From: a virus
DNA length: 47,251 nucleotides
Virus record (IMG/VR): IMGVR_UViG_3300027743_000039
Span: 1 to 47,251 of that record
Reading direction: 5' to 3' (one strand)
A program made the translations under genes and the position numbers. Shown in pieces: positions 32,143 through 40,722 of the stretch; position 1 is the first letter of the stretch, and the number at the start of each line of letters is the position of its first letter. A model generated the notes under the pieces. The model worked only from the letters and a program-made list of their open reading frames with translations. It searched no databases and was not told the DNA's origin.

Positions 32143-33026
32143 AGAAAATCGAAAAACCATTCGAGGTCATGCTGGCGGGCAAGGTCAACGACGTGCATGA
32201 TCTGCAGTTTCCGCTGCTGGCGTCGCCCAAGCTCGACGGTCTGCGCGCGCACGTTCACGATGGCGTGGTCATGTCGCGCAACATGAAGGCGTTCCCGAAC
32301 GAAGAAATGCAGGAACTGTTCGGCGTGCGCTGGCTGCACGGGATCGATGGCGAGTTGATCTCGGGGCCAGCGACCGCCGACGATGCGTTCCGTCGCACCG
32401 AGAGTCAGGTCATGTCGGCCAAGAAGGGCGCACGGAACCTGCGCTTCTTCGTGTTCGATGACTACACGCTGCCAGCTCTCGAGTTCCAAGCGCGTCTGCG
32501 CACCGCTGCGTTCCGTATCAAGCAGTATGCAGACTTCAAGCTGGTGCCTCACACGATCATTGCCGATTCCGAACGGCTGCTCGAATACGAGACGAAGATG
32601 GTAATGGCTGGATACGAAGGCGTCATGGTGCGCAGCATGGACGGGCCGTACAAGTATGGCCGTTCGACATGGAACGAAGGATGGCTGCTCAAACTCAAGC
32701 GGTTCGAGGACGCAGAGGCCACGATCATCGGCGTGCAGGAGTTCATGCACAATGAGAATGAGCGCGACGCCGACGGCAAGCGTAGTGGTCACAAGGCGGG
32801 TAAGCGCGCGGGAGGCAAGCTGGGTTCCCTTCTGGTGCGCGATCTCAAAACGAAGGTCGAGTTCAACGTCGGCAGCGGCTTCAGCGACAACGACCGGAAC
32901 ATGTTCTGGGCAATGCGCAGCGCGCTACCGGGCAAGATTATCCGTTACAAGTATTTCCCAGGCGGAAGCAAGACGCGACCGCGGTTCCCGACGTTCGGCG
33001 GCTTCCGTTCGAAGATCGATATTTAA
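32139..33026 (+). CDS. ATP-dependent DNA ligase
   Basis: A 295-residue ligase with a GTG start that overlaps the previous stop by four bases. The nucleotidyl-transferase motif I is SPKLDGLR, with the adenylated Lys31. Motif III-like FFVFDDY is near 103, motif IV GYEGVMVRS near 163 and motif V LLKLKRF near 190. The OB domain follows, with a Lys/Gly-rich insert (KRSGHKAGKRAGGKLGSLLV). It is of the short phage type. It should seal nicks in replication or repair of phage DNA. Confidence 0.92.
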   Translation: MKKIEKPFEVMLAGKVNDVHDLQFPLLASPKLDGLRAHVHDGVVMSRNMKAFPNEEMQELFGVRWLHGIDGELISGPATADDAFRRTESQVMSAKKGARNLRFFVFDDYTLPALEFQARLRTAAFRIKQYADFKLVPHTIIADSERLLEYETKMVMAGYEGVMVRSMDGPYKYGRSTWNEGWLLKLKRFEDAEATIIGVQEFMHNENERDADGKRSGHKAGKRAGGKLGSLLVRDLKTKVEFNVGSGFSDNDRNMFWAMRSALPGKIIRYKYFPGGSKTRPRFPTFGGFRSKIDI

Positions 33027-33034
33027 CGTAGATG

Positions 33035-33048
33035 CAAGCGCGCGCTTG
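33035..33048. repeat. 14-bp perfect palindrome CAAGCGCGCGCTTG
   Basis: A self-complementary 14-mer in the 70-base gap between ligase and the next gene. Candidate operator or transcript hairpin; no T-run follows. Confidence 0.4.
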
Positions 33049-33096
33049 TAGGCGTACACTGGCAACGCGACACCGACACAAAACGAGGAGCGAGCA

Positions 33097-33594
33097 ATGG
33101 CAACGAGAAAGACAGCGGCAGTAGTGAACGAACGTCAGCGCCGCAGCGCGCAGCAGGCCGCGCCAGAAGTCAAAGAAAGCGTGCGCCCGCATCGTCCGTT
33201 CAAGCGCAAGAAGCTGCGTATTCCGAAGAAGCTGGCTGAAGTGGCCGATCTGTACTATGCGACGCGCATGAGACGGCTCGCCATGGAAAAGGAGGCAGAG
33301 CTCGAGAAGGCCGATGAATCGGCGTTGCGTGAATACATCATCAACAACCTTCCGAAGTCGCAGGCTGGTGGCATCGCCGGTAAGAAGGCCCGCGTCGAAA
33401 TAAAGAAGCGCAACGTTCCGCGTATCGAAGACGAACGCAAGTTCTATCGGTATGCTCACCGCAAGGGGAACGAAGACCTCGTCAAAGAAACAATGGTGCA
33501 GAGCGCAGTTCAGGCGCGCTGGGAAGCAGGCAAGGCGGTTCCAGGCATCGAGGCGTTCACCATCGTCTCGCTCAGCCTCCACAAACTCAAGTAG
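33097..33594 (+). CDS. Basic hypothetical protein
   Basis: A 165-residue, strongly basic protein with GAGGAG before its ATG. The first 60 residues are Lys/Arg-rich (RPHRPFKRKKLRIPKKLAEV) and the centre is a charged helix (RRLAMEKEAELEKADESALR). A KKARVEIKKRNVPRIEDE segment follows. The end is SLSLHKLK. Placed before the ssDNA-binding candidate and polymerase, so a DNA-binding role in replication is plausible. No family recognised. Confidence 0.62.
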   Translation: MATRKTAAVVNERQRRSAQQAAPEVKESVRPHRPFKRKKLRIPKKLAEVADLYYATRMRRLAMEKEAELEKADESALREYIINNLPKSQAGGIAGKKARVEIKKRNVPRIEDERKFYRYAHRKGNEDLVKETMVQSAVQARWEAGKAVPGIEAFTIVSLSLHKLK

Positions 33595-33604
33595 GAGAAA
33601 CGCA

Positions 33605-34246
33605 ATGCAGAAGGCTAATTCACTCGAAGAATTGTTGTTGCTCATGGTCAAGCGTAGGCTGGCCGAGCGTAATCTGCGGTTCAACGGCAGCGTCGACGAC
33701 GTTCCCGACCATCTGGCGGGGTTCATCTTGGCGCAGAAGCCGTTCGAGCCAATGAGCGAGAAGGCAACGCAGAACTTCGTCAAGATCCGCGGCATGCTCA
33801 ACGCTCTCGATCCGGCGACAATCGACAGCGCCATCGTCCTCGTTCTCGCCAAGCCGCCCGAAGATACGCCGTGTCCTTGCGGCGAAGACCACGACGCCAG
33901 CGAATCGTTGAACGTGCTCACCGGCATGGTGTCGTCGCTTGACACCGCCAAGCTTCTGTTCAAGGTTCTTACCTGTGAAGCCGAGGGTGATATGACGCAG
34001 TACGGCGCAGTCGCATACGGTCTCGATTCCGACTACGCGCGAAGCATCATGCGCAACGACGGCAGCGAACCGGCAGGCGCGGCGAATCACGTCAACGACC
34101 GCGCCGGTGCCGAAGAAAATAAGAAAGGCGAAGACGACGTCCCTCCCCAACCAAATGACGAAGTGCGCGAAGCGCGCGAGCAGGCGACGCGAGATCGTGT
34201 CGAAGCCATGCTCCACGAAGACGAAGCGCACGACGCAAACAAGTAG
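33605..34246 (+). CDS. Hypothetical acidic protein
   Basis: A 213-residue protein with an AGGAG site. The N-terminal part is helical (MQKANSLEELLLLMVKRRLA) and includes a CPCGEDHD motif in the middle. The C-terminal 60 residues are highly acidic and Pro/Asn-rich (ENKKGEDDVPPQPNDEVREA), likely disordered. It may pair with the basic neighbours. Function unknown. Confidence 0.58.
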   Translation: MQKANSLEELLLLMVKRRLAERNLRFNGSVDDVPDHLAGFILAQKPFEPMSEKATQNFVKIRGMLNALDPATIDSAIVLVLAKPPEDTPCPCGEDHDASESLNVLTGMVSSLDTAKLLFKVLTCEAEGDMTQYGAVAYGLDSDYARSIMRNDGSEPAGAANHVNDRAGAEENKKGEDDVPPQPNDEVREAREQATRDRVEAMLHEDEAHDANK

Positions 34247-34256
34247 GAGAAACATC

Positions 34257-35267
34257 ATGGCCCGCAAGGCAGTCAAGAAAGTAGCAGCCAAGAAGGTCGC
34301 CCCTGTACGGGGCGGCCGGCAGTCAGCGCAACGCCGTCCACGTGACGAAGAGCACGAAGAACGCGAGGAAGGCGAAGAAGCCGAAGAAACCGAAGAGGCG
34401 GCACCGCGCGGCAAGAAAACTCCCGGCAAGTCGATGCAGAAGTGGGACAAGGAAATGGCGCGGCTGGCCGAGCTCTCGCAGACCACCATCGACTCCATCG
34501 GCAGCGGCGGCAGGCGCGCGATCAGCACGCGTTCTGGCACGTTCACAATCGAAGACGTCGACATCGGCACCGAGCTGGAAGGCGTGATCATCGCCTACAC
34601 GCTCGAGAACGCGTTCTACAACGATGGATACGATCCCGACAATCCGTCGATACCGGTCTGCTTCGCGTTCGGCCCCGAAGGCATGAAGGAACAAGACATG
34701 GCTCCCAAGCCCGAAGATGTCGAGGACCTTCAGAACGACGACTGCAAGACCTGCTGGGCCAATGAATGGGCCAGTGGCGACAAGGGACGCGGGAAGGCGT
34801 GCAAGAACCAAGCCAAGCTGCTCATCATCCGCGATACGGAACTCGAGGACGTCGCCAGCGCCGATCCCTACGTTGTCAACGTATCGGTAACGTCGCGCGG
34901 CAACCTGAAGGGCTACGTCAAGAGCCTCGATGAAAAGCTGCACCGCCATCCGATCGGCGTCGTCACCCGTCTTACGCTGAAGCCGCACAAGAAGCATCAG
35001 TTCGAGATGCACTTCCTGATGGTCGGTGAAATCGAAGGCGACGTGATAGGTGAATTGCTTGAACTGCGCGAACAGGTGAGCGGCGATCTCACACGTCCGT
35101 ATCAGCGCATCGAAGAAGATGGCAGCGGCGACGACAAGCCAACTTCCCGAAAGAAAAAGCCCGCAGGATCGCGGCCCACCGGCAACCGGCCCCCTAGCAG
35201 GGGCGCAGCGGCACGCCGCAAGCCACCGCAGCGGCCCGCAGGCAGGCAGGCGGGGCGTCGGCCGTAG
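34257..35267 (+). CDS. Probable ssDNA-binding / OB-fold replication protein
   Basis: A 336-residue protein of a group commonly found before phage family A polymerases. A basic tail (residues 1-30, Lys/Ala repeats), then an acidic EEHEEREEGEEAEETEE run, lead to a beta-rich core with GTELEGVIIAYTLENAFYND, PVCFAFGPEG and a Cys-containing loop (NDDCKTCWANEWASGDKGRG, then KACKNQAKL). The C-terminal 40 residues are Arg/Pro/Gly-rich and are encoded by the GC-rich palindromic repeats. Role inferred from position and core pattern. Confidence 0.58.
   Translation: MARKAVKKVAAKKVAPVRGGRQSAQRRPRDEEHEEREEGEEAEETEEAAPRGKKTPGKSMQKWDKEMARLAELSQTTIDSIGSGGRRAISTRSGTFTIEDVDIGTELEGVIIAYTLENAFYNDGYDPDNPSIPVCFAFGPEGMKEQDMAPKPEDVEDLQNDDCKTCWANEWASGDKGRGKACKNQAKLLIIRDTELEDVASADPYVVNVSVTSRGNLKGYVKSLDEKLHRHPIGVVTRLTLKPHKKHQFEMHFLMVGEIEGDVIGELLELREQVSGDLTRPYQRIEEDGSGDDKPTSRKKKPAGSRPTGNRPPSRGAAARRKPPQRPAGRQAGRRP
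34299..34313. repeat. GC-rich hairpin GCCCC-TGTAC-GGGGC inside the coding region
   Basis: Perfect 5-bp stem with loop TGTAC. The string GCCCCTGTAC is the exact complement of 96-105 in the window start. It interrupts the Lys/Ala repeat tail of the surrounding protein and encodes APVRGG. Member of the palindromic repeat family also found at 35189-35341 and 1-153. Confidence 0.5.
35189..35204. repeat. GC-rich hairpin GCCCC ... GGGGC
   Basis: GCCCC-CTAGCA-GGGGC, with TAG in the loop as in the hairpins at 124-134 and 291-309 of this block. It lies within the Arg/Pro-rich C-terminal codons of the preceding gene. Confidence 0.5.
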
Positions 35268-35341
35268 GGTAGTACCGGCCCCCATGCCGCGCGGCCCGTA
35301 GCGAGCCGCTGGCGCAGCCGCAGGCATGGGGCAACCGGGCC
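35226..35341. repeat. GC-rich palindromic repeat block in the gap before the polymerase operon
   Basis: Starts with CCGCAGCGGCCCGC and GGCGTCGGCC, both also present at 68-93. Then comes a nested palindrome: outer stem CCCCATGCC (35280-35288) / GGCATGGGG (35323-35331), 9 bp perfect, and inner stem GCGGCCCG-TAG-CGAGCCGC (35291-35309) with one mismatch. The block covers the last 14 codons of the upstream gene and the 107-base gap. It could terminate or process the transcript, or be a dispersed repeat that inserted here. Confidence 0.55.
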
Positions 35342-35374
35342 GACATTTAACAATCTTTTAACAGGAGATCAGCG

Positions 35375-35599
35375 ATGGCATCGCGCACGGCAACTCCTCA
35401 ACGTGTCAGTGAAATGACGTGGCTTGAAATGAATGAAGCGCTGCGACGCGCGAGTCACGATGACCAAGTGAAGTCGATGATCAATAACGAACTCACTGGA
35501 TCGCGTCGTCGCAGCTATCTCCTTCGGATGCAGCAGCGGTTCAATTCACTGCGTCTGCAACGCGAACGCGAAGAACTGCTGTCGAAGATCGAGGGCTGA
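35375..35599 (+). CDS. Small helical hypothetical protein
   Basis: A 74-residue protein with AGGAG before its ATG. It is nearly all helical and charged (SEMTWLEMNEALRRASHDDQ; LQREREELLSKIEG). It ends two bases before the DNA polymerase start. It could be a small partner of the polymerase, but this is only inferred from coupling. Confidence 0.6.
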   Translation: MASRTATPQRVSEMTWLEMNEALRRASHDDQVKSMINNELTGSRRRSYLLRMQQRFNSLRLQREREELLSKIEG

Positions 35600-35600
35600 C

Positions 35601-37490
35601 ATGTCACGAATCAAACCGCCACCGGTGAACACAATCGACTTCGAGACTGGGAGCATCGAGCGACGCCCAGATTATCCCCCGAAGCCGAAATCAATATCGA
35701 TCCAACGAATAGGTGAGAAAAAGCCGACGTTCTACGCATGGGGTCACCCCGAGGGAAACAACTGCGACGAAGCAACTCCGCGCGCCATCGTCCGTGACAT
35801 CGTTCGCTCGGGTGAGCGGATGCTGTTCCAGAACGCGAAGTTTGACGTTGACGTCATGCAGACCCATTGGAAGGTCGGCCCCGTAAGCTGGGATCGCATT
35901 CACGACACGCTGTATCTGTTGTTTCTCGACGATCCGCATCAGCGTGAGCTCAGCCTCAAGCCTTCTGCTGCGCGCCTGCTCGACATGCCGCCAGATGAGC
36001 GAGACGCGGTGAAAGATTGGATTCTCGCGCATAAAAAGGAAATCGAACGCATCCACGGCAAGTTCACGCCGAAAGAAGCGGGCAAGCATATCTGCATGGC
36101 TCCGGCACAGATAGTGAAGCCATACTGCAACGGCGACGTGATCCGTACGAAGAAGCTGTACGATCTGCTGTTCCCGGTGATTCACGAATGCGGCATGATG
36201 GAAGCCTACGACCGCGAGCGGCAGTTGATGCCGATTCTGCTCGAGAACGAACGGCAGGGAGTCCGCATCGACATCGCCGCGCTCGAACGCGACGTTGAGA
36301 TCTACGAGAAGGCGCTCAAGTACGCTGATGCCTGGCTCAGGCGTCGTCTTGGGAACAAGGACCTCGACTTCGAGAAAGACCGCGAGGTCGCCGCTGCCCT
36401 AAAGAAGTCGGGCATCGTCAAGCATTTCGTGCAGACTCCGACTGGTCAAGACAGCGTGAGCAAGCGCAACTTGACTCCATCTATGTTCGAGGACCCGCGC
36501 GTCGCATCGGTTCTCGGCTACCGCAACCGTCTCGTCACCTGCCTCAACACGTTCATGCGGAACTGGCTGTCGATGGCGAGCCGCAACAACGGATGGCTGA
36601 ATACCAACTGGAACCAAGTGCGGAACACCGACGGCAAGGGAGTCGGCGCGCGCACCGGCCGCCTGAGCAGCAGCTCACCAAACTTCATGAACATGCCGAA
36701 GGCGTGGGATGGCAAGGACGACGGATACGTACATCCAAGCTTCTTGCGTTCGCTGCCGCCGCTGCCGATTCTACGACGCTACATTCTACCCGATTCCAAT
36801 GGCGCGCTCTGGCTGCACCGTGACTACAATCAACAGGAACTGCGCATTCTCGGCCACTTCGAAGACGGCGCGCTCAAGGACGAATACATCTCCAACCCAG
36901 AACTCGACGTGCATCAGTACGTCAAGGAACAAATATGGGAGATCACGCATCTCGACGTTCCGCGGCCCAAGACCAAGTCGCTCAATTTCGGCATGCTCTA
37001 CGGCATGGGACTCAGCGCGCTGGCGCTGGCGCTCGACACGCCGTATGACGAAGCCAAGCGTCTGAAGAAAGCGCAGCTTGCGGCCATGCCCGGATTGAAG
37101 CAGCTCAACGATGGAATACTGGAACTGGCGAACCACGACGAGCCGATCAGAACATGGGGAGGCCGTCTGTACTACAAGGAAGCTGGAGTAAAGATCAGGA
37201 ACAGGCTGGTCGACTTCGGATACAAGCTGCTGAACTACTTGATTCAAGGCAGCGCGGCCGACTGCACGAAGCAGGCGATCATCAACTACGATGCGATCAA
37301 GAAGCACGGTCGCTTTCTTATCACGGTGCACGACGAGCTGAACGGCTCGGCACCGAAGAAGGCGGCGAAGTCCGAAATGAAGCTGCTCAATGAAGCCATG
37401 TTGGGAGTGAAGTTCGGCGTGCCGATGCTCAGCGACGCCAAGATGGGAACCAACTGGGGAACGCTCGAGAAGTACAAGGAGAAGCGATGA
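35601..37490 (+). CDS. DNA polymerase, family A, with 3'-5' exonuclease
   Basis: A 629-residue replicative polymerase. The exonuclease domain has Exo I DFE (Asp13, Glu15) and Exo II NAKFD (Asn78, Asp82), with a later acidic site near Asp179. Polymerase motifs are RTGRLSSSSPNFMNMP (351-366), motif A with Asp408 in DYNQQELR (DYSQIELR in most homologues), motif B KTKSLNFGMLYG (457-468) and motif C VHDEL with Asp578. There is no 5'-3' exonuclease domain. It would copy the genome and, if the modification pathway works at nucleotide level, incorporate the modified dNTP. Confidence 0.95.
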   Translation: MSRIKPPPVNTIDFETGSIERRPDYPPKPKSISIQRIGEKKPTFYAWGHPEGNNCDEATPRAIVRDIVRSGERMLFQNAKFDVDVMQTHWKVGPVSWDRIHDTLYLLFLDDPHQRELSLKPSAARLLDMPPDERDAVKDWILAHKKEIERIHGKFTPKEAGKHICMAPAQIVKPYCNGDVIRTKKLYDLLFPVIHECGMMEAYDRERQLMPILLENERQGVRIDIAALERDVEIYEKALKYADAWLRRRLGNKDLDFEKDREVAAALKKSGIVKHFVQTPTGQDSVSKRNLTPSMFEDPRVASVLGYRNRLVTCLNTFMRNWLSMASRNNGWLNTNWNQVRNTDGKGVGARTGRLSSSSPNFMNMPKAWDGKDDGYVHPSFLRSLPPLPILRRYILPDSNGALWLHRDYNQQELRILGHFEDGALKDEYISNPELDVHQYVKEQIWEITHLDVPRPKTKSLNFGMLYGMGLSALALALDTPYDEAKRLKKAQLAAMPGLKQLNDGILELANHDEPIRTWGGRLYYKEAGVKIRNRLVDFGYKLLNYLIQGSAADCTKQAIINYDAIKKHGRFLITVHDELNGSAPKKAAKSEMKLLNEAMLGVKFGVPMLSDAKMGTNWGTLEKYKEKR

Positions 37491-37762
37491 CCGTATACGT
37501 CGACAACATGCACGCCGGATACAGGCGCATGGTCATGTGTCACATGCTGGCCGACAGCGACGACGAGCTCCACGCGATGGCCGACAAGATCGGTGTCAAC
37601 AGGAAGTGGCATCAATACGCCGGAACGCCCCGTTCGCACTACGATGTCTGCCTTTCAAAGCGCGCGCTGGCGGTGAAGCATGGTGCCGTTGAAATCGACA
37701 TACGCGAGGCAGCGCTCATTGTCCGCAACCGAAGGAACCGAAATGAAAACGCCAACCGATAA
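37487..37762 (+). CDS. DUF4031 family protein
   Basis: A 91-residue protein overlapping the polymerase stop by four bases. It matches DUF4031: VYVDNMHAG, then VMCHMLADSDDELHAMADKIG, HYDVCLSKRALAVKHGAVEI. The family has conserved His and Asp residues that could bind metal, but no confirmed activity is known to me. It is common next to phage replication genes. Confidence 0.8.
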   Translation: MTVYVDNMHAGYRRMVMCHMLADSDDELHAMADKIGVNRKWHQYAGTPRSHYDVCLSKRALAVKHGAVEIDIREAALIVRNRRNRNENANR

Positions 37763-37913
37763 AGAAATCGAAGCTCACGACACCGTGTTCACCGACAAGC
37801 CGCCGATGGGCGAGGCTGTTCCGTACAAGAAGGCACCGAAGAAGGTACCGTCGCCCGGCAACAGAAAGCAGCGCCGCGCCGTCGAAGCCAAGACGCGAAG
37901 GGGAAAGAAATGA
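37743..37913 (+). CDS. Small basic protein
   Basis: A 56-residue protein starting inside the DUF4031 gene, with AAGGA six bases before the ATG. It reads KTPTDKEIEAHDTVF, then KKAPKKVPSPGNRKQRRAVE, ending in KTRRGKK. It is probably disordered and nucleic acid-binding. Short length makes it uncertain, but overlaps on both sides and the ribosome site support it. Confidence 0.52.
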   Translation: MKTPTDKEIEAHDTVFTDKPPMGEAVPYKKAPKKVPSPGNRKQRRAVEAKTRRGKK

Positions 37914-38650
37914 GGGCTCCACTACAATTCACAAGCTGGTCGTTCAGCCGCTGGTCTGACTGGGACGAATGTGCGCAGCGCGCGGCGTGGTCGCACCTGC
38001 TAAAGAAAGCGCGTCACCTGCCGTCTGCGCCCGCGCTTGAGCGTGGCAGCGTGCTTGACAAGGCGGGCGAGAACTTCCTACTAGGCAACACGCGCACGCT
38101 TCACAAAGAATTGCAGCCTGCCGCCAAGGAGCTGCGGACGATGCGCGCCGAGAAGCACAAGGTGATCCAAGAAGCATGGGGCTTCAACGCCAAGTGGGAG
38201 CCGGTGTCGAATACCGATTGGAACAACTGCAAGCTCCGCATCAAGCTCGACTTCGGTGCCGTGCGCGGAACGCACTTCTCGATCACCGACAACAAGACCG
38301 GCAAGTTCCGCGAGGACAACGTCAACAAGTACGAGATGCAGCTTGACCTGTACGTCGCCGGGGCGTTCAAGCAACTGCCGGGAATAAAGACCGCCGATGC
38401 GCGGCTGCTCTACACCGACTTCGGAATCGTGTATCCCGATGCCGAGGACATGAAGCGTTACACGCGCACCGACGCCGAGAAGCTGCGCAAGGACTGGGAC
38501 CGCCGCGTGAAGCCGATGCTCAACGCGACGCAGTTTCAACCGCGCCCCGGCTACTACTGTGACTGGTGCCCATACCGCAAGGGAGGCAAGCGATACACGC
38601 GCGACGGCAAGCTGAAATCAGGTGGCGAGGTCGGCGGTTGCCGATACTAG
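37910..38650 (+). CDS. PD-(D/E)XK nuclease with four-cysteine (Cas4/AddB-like) cluster
   Basis: A 246-residue RecB-family nuclease. Catalytic residues are Asp114 (RIKLDFG) and Asp127-x-Lys129 (ITDNKTGK), followed by Gln144 and Tyr148 (EMQLDLY), the usual QxxxY motif. Cys21, Cys217, Cys220 and Cys244 form the N- and C-terminal arrangement that binds a 4Fe-4S cluster in Cas4 and AddB. Start overlaps the upstream stop (ATGA). It may act in recombination, DNA end processing or degradation of host DNA. Confidence 0.85.
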   Translation: MRAPLQFTSWSFSRWSDWDECAQRAAWSHLLKKARHLPSAPALERGSVLDKAGENFLLGNTRTLHKELQPAAKELRTMRAEKHKVIQEAWGFNAKWEPVSNTDWNNCKLRIKLDFGAVRGTHFSITDNKTGKFREDNVNKYEMQLDLYVAGAFKQLPGIKTADARLLYTDFGIVYPDAEDMKRYTRTDAEKLRKDWDRRVKPMLNATQFQPRPGYYCDWCPYRKGGKRYTRDGKLKSGGEVGGCRY

Positions 38651-38661
38651 GAGAGTATGAC

Positions 38662-38871
38662 ATGAACGACAGAGAACTCTACGCGTTGTGCTACGAGCTG
38701 ATGGCCGACGACAATCCGAAAAATCAAAGAATGCAGCCTGTCAATAGGAACTGTCTCATCAGACTTGCTGAGCGCATAGCCGAAGAACGTGGATTCGACG
38801 GCTGGATTGCGTGGTACATGCAAGCCGAGATGCCGTTCACCGAGGCAGAAGTAAACGAGAACGCGTCATGA
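38662..38871 (+). CDS. Hypothetical small protein
   Basis: A 69-residue protein (MNDRELYALCYELMADDNPK ... AEMPFTEAEVNENAS) with AGGAG eight bases before the ATG. It is helical and acidic. Its stop overlaps the nuclease start. No family recognised. Confidence 0.58.
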   Translation: MNDRELYALCYELMADDNPKNQRMQPVNRNCLIRLAERIAEERGFDGWIAWYMQAEMPFTEAEVNENAS

Positions 38872-39203
38872 GCGAGAAATCAATGGTAGAAAACCCCGTC
38901 GTCAAGTGGGCGCGCGACCACGGCGTCACGGTGTTGAAGGTGAACCCGATCTGGTATGCCGGTTGGAACGACCGCATATTCTTCGTTCCCGGAGGTAAGC
39001 CGGTCATCGTCGAATTCAAGGCACCGGGCGTCACCACCGTGCGACCGAAGCAGAAGGCCCGCCACAAGAACCTTAGGAAACTTGGCTATGACGTCCATGT
39101 CATCGACACGAAGCAAGAAGGCATCGCGCTCATCGAGTCGCGTCTCGTCAAGAGTAGTGAACCGGCTGCCAAGAACAGAAGGGCTAGAGTGGGTTCCAGC
39201 TGA
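38868..39203 (+). CDS. VRR-NUC domain nuclease
   Basis: A 111-residue stand-alone VRR-NUC protein. The catalytic pattern Asp35 ... Glu49-Phe-Lys51 (PVIVEFKAPG) is present, followed by VRPKQKARHKNLRKLGYDVH, the typical Q-x-x-x-H/L-G-Y-x-V-x-V-I-D end. Such small enzymes are Holliday-junction-type resolvases in phages. It overlaps the following helicase gene by about 47 bases; the pair VRR-NUC plus SF2 helicase is a common phage arrangement. Confidence 0.85.
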   Translation: MSEKSMVENPVVKWARDHGVTVLKVNPIWYAGWNDRIFFVPGGKPVIVEFKAPGVTTVRPKQKARHKNLRKLGYDVHVIDTKQEGIALIESRLVKSSEPAAKNRRARVGSS

Positions 39204-40722
39204 CTTCATGAAGCGGGCGATGCGATGGCTGCTCCAGCATCCAGCCGCCGGCCTCATTCTCGACCCCGGTCTGCGCAAGACGTCGATCACGCTCGGCGCG
39301 TTCAAGGTAATGCTGAACAAGGGCATTCTGCAACGGATGCTGGTCGTCGCGCCGATCAAGGTCTGCTACCGCGTCTGGCCGAAGGAAATACGGAAGTGGG
39401 CCGACTTCAACGGCCTGCGCCTCTGCATACTTCATGGCCGCGACAAGACCGAAGAAAACCTTGCGCGCGACGACATCGACATTTTCTGCATCAACCCTGA
39501 GGGACTCGACTGGCTGTTCCCAGGTGAATCGCCGCTGCCGAAGCTCGCCACCGAAACCAAGGACGCATGGCGCGCGCGGAACAAGGCGCACCAGAAAGAA
39601 ACGCGGAAGGCGGCGAAGCGTCGTTCAGCTCTGTTGTTCGCGCCCGGTGGCACGATGCTCACCGTCGACGAATCATCGAAGTTCAAGAACAGCAGCACTC
39701 AGCGGTTCAAGCGCCTGAAGCCGTTCTTGCCACGCTTCCAACGCCGTGCTATACTCACTGGGTCACCATCTCCAAATGGTCTGCTCGATCTGTTCGGCCA
39801 GATATACATCCTCGATCTCGGCCGCTCGCTCGGTCAGTACATCACGCAGTACCGCAAGAAGTATTTCTCGTCTGTTGGCTTCGGAGGTTATTCATGGGTT
39901 CTTAAGGAAGACGACAGCGAGCAGCAGATCTACAAGGCGGTGAAGCCGTACTTGATACGGTTCCAAGCCGAAGACTTCATGGACCTTCCCGAGTTGATCG
40001 AGAACGACATCGTGATCGACCTGCCAGAAAAGGTTCGCAAGAACTACGATGAACTCGAGGAAGACCTCATCACCATGCTCGAGAGCGGTGTGAACATCGA
40101 AGCTCCAACCGGCGGCGCGGCGCTGGCCAAGTGTGCGCAGATCGCCAATGGCGCGGTCTACTTGAACCCAGAAGGCGGGTACCGTCGCAAGAAAAGCGAC
40201 TACGCCGAGCTCCACGATGAGAAGCTCTACGCGCTCGAAGACTACCTCGAAGAACGCAGCGGTCAACCGACGCTGGTGACGTACGAGTTCCACCACGACT
40301 TGATCCGCATAAGAAATTGGTTTCGCCATGCGTATCCCGCGCTGGTGCGCGAATGGGGCGACATCCCGTGCATCAGCACCGCATCGGAAAAGGTCGGCCA
40401 ACGCATGGAGGATGCCTGGAACGACAACCAGATCCCGTTCATGCTGGGCCAGCCGCAGTCGATCAGTCATGGGCTCAACATGCAAGGTGGCAACGCCGAC
40501 GCCATCGCGCTGTTCTCGCCCATGTATGACTACGACAACTATGATCAGCTGATAAGGCGGCTGCGGCGCTCGGGCAATACGTCGCGGCGCATCATCGTTA
40601 CGCGGTTCATCGCGCGGAACACCGTCGACCGGCTCAAGATACTGGCGCTGGTGAGAAAAGGCAGGACGCAACAACGGTTCATGGATGCACTCAAGACGTA
40701 CAAAACGGAGAGACGACAATGA
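39157..40722 (+). CDS. SF2 (SNF2/DEAD-like) helicase
   Basis: From GTG 39157 the protein has 521 residues. The N-terminal WVPADFMKRAMRWLLQHPAA is the Q-like motif of this phage helicase group and demands a start upstream of the ATG at 39208. The P-loop reads LDPGLRKTS (35-43), where relatives have DPGLGKT. Motif II is TVDESSKFKN and motif III is LTGSPSPN. Motifs V and VI are in ISHGLNMQGGNADAIALFSP and LIRRLRRSGN. It probably unwinds DNA for recombination or replication. The Gly-to-Arg change in the P-loop is unusual. Confidence 0.82.
   Translation: MNRLPRTEGLEWVPADFMKRAMRWLLQHPAAGLILDPGLRKTSITLGAFKVMLNKGILQRMLVVAPIKVCYRVWPKEIRKWADFNGLRLCILHGRDKTEENLARDDIDIFCINPEGLDWLFPGESPLPKLATETKDAWRARNKAHQKETRKAAKRRSALLFAPGGTMLTVDESSKFKNSSTQRFKRLKPFLPRFQRRAILTGSPSPNGLLDLFGQIYILDLGRSLGQYITQYRKKYFSSVGFGGYSWVLKEDDSEQQIYKAVKPYLIRFQAEDFMDLPELIENDIVIDLPEKVRKNYDELEEDLITMLESGVNIEAPTGGAALAKCAQIANGAVYLNPEGGYRRKKSDYAELHDEKLYALEDYLEERSGQPTLVTYEFHHDLIRIRNWFRHAYPALVREWGDIPCISTASEKVGQRMEDAWNDNQIPFMLGQPQSISHGLNMQGGNADAIALFSPMYDYDNYDQLIRRLRRSGNTSRRIIVTRFIARNTVDRLKILALVRKGRTQQRFMDALKTYKTERRQ

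Noticed and set aside
35280-35331. Simple rho-independent terminator
   Set aside because: The nested palindrome is strong, but no run of T follows the stem; kept as a repeat with possible RNA function.
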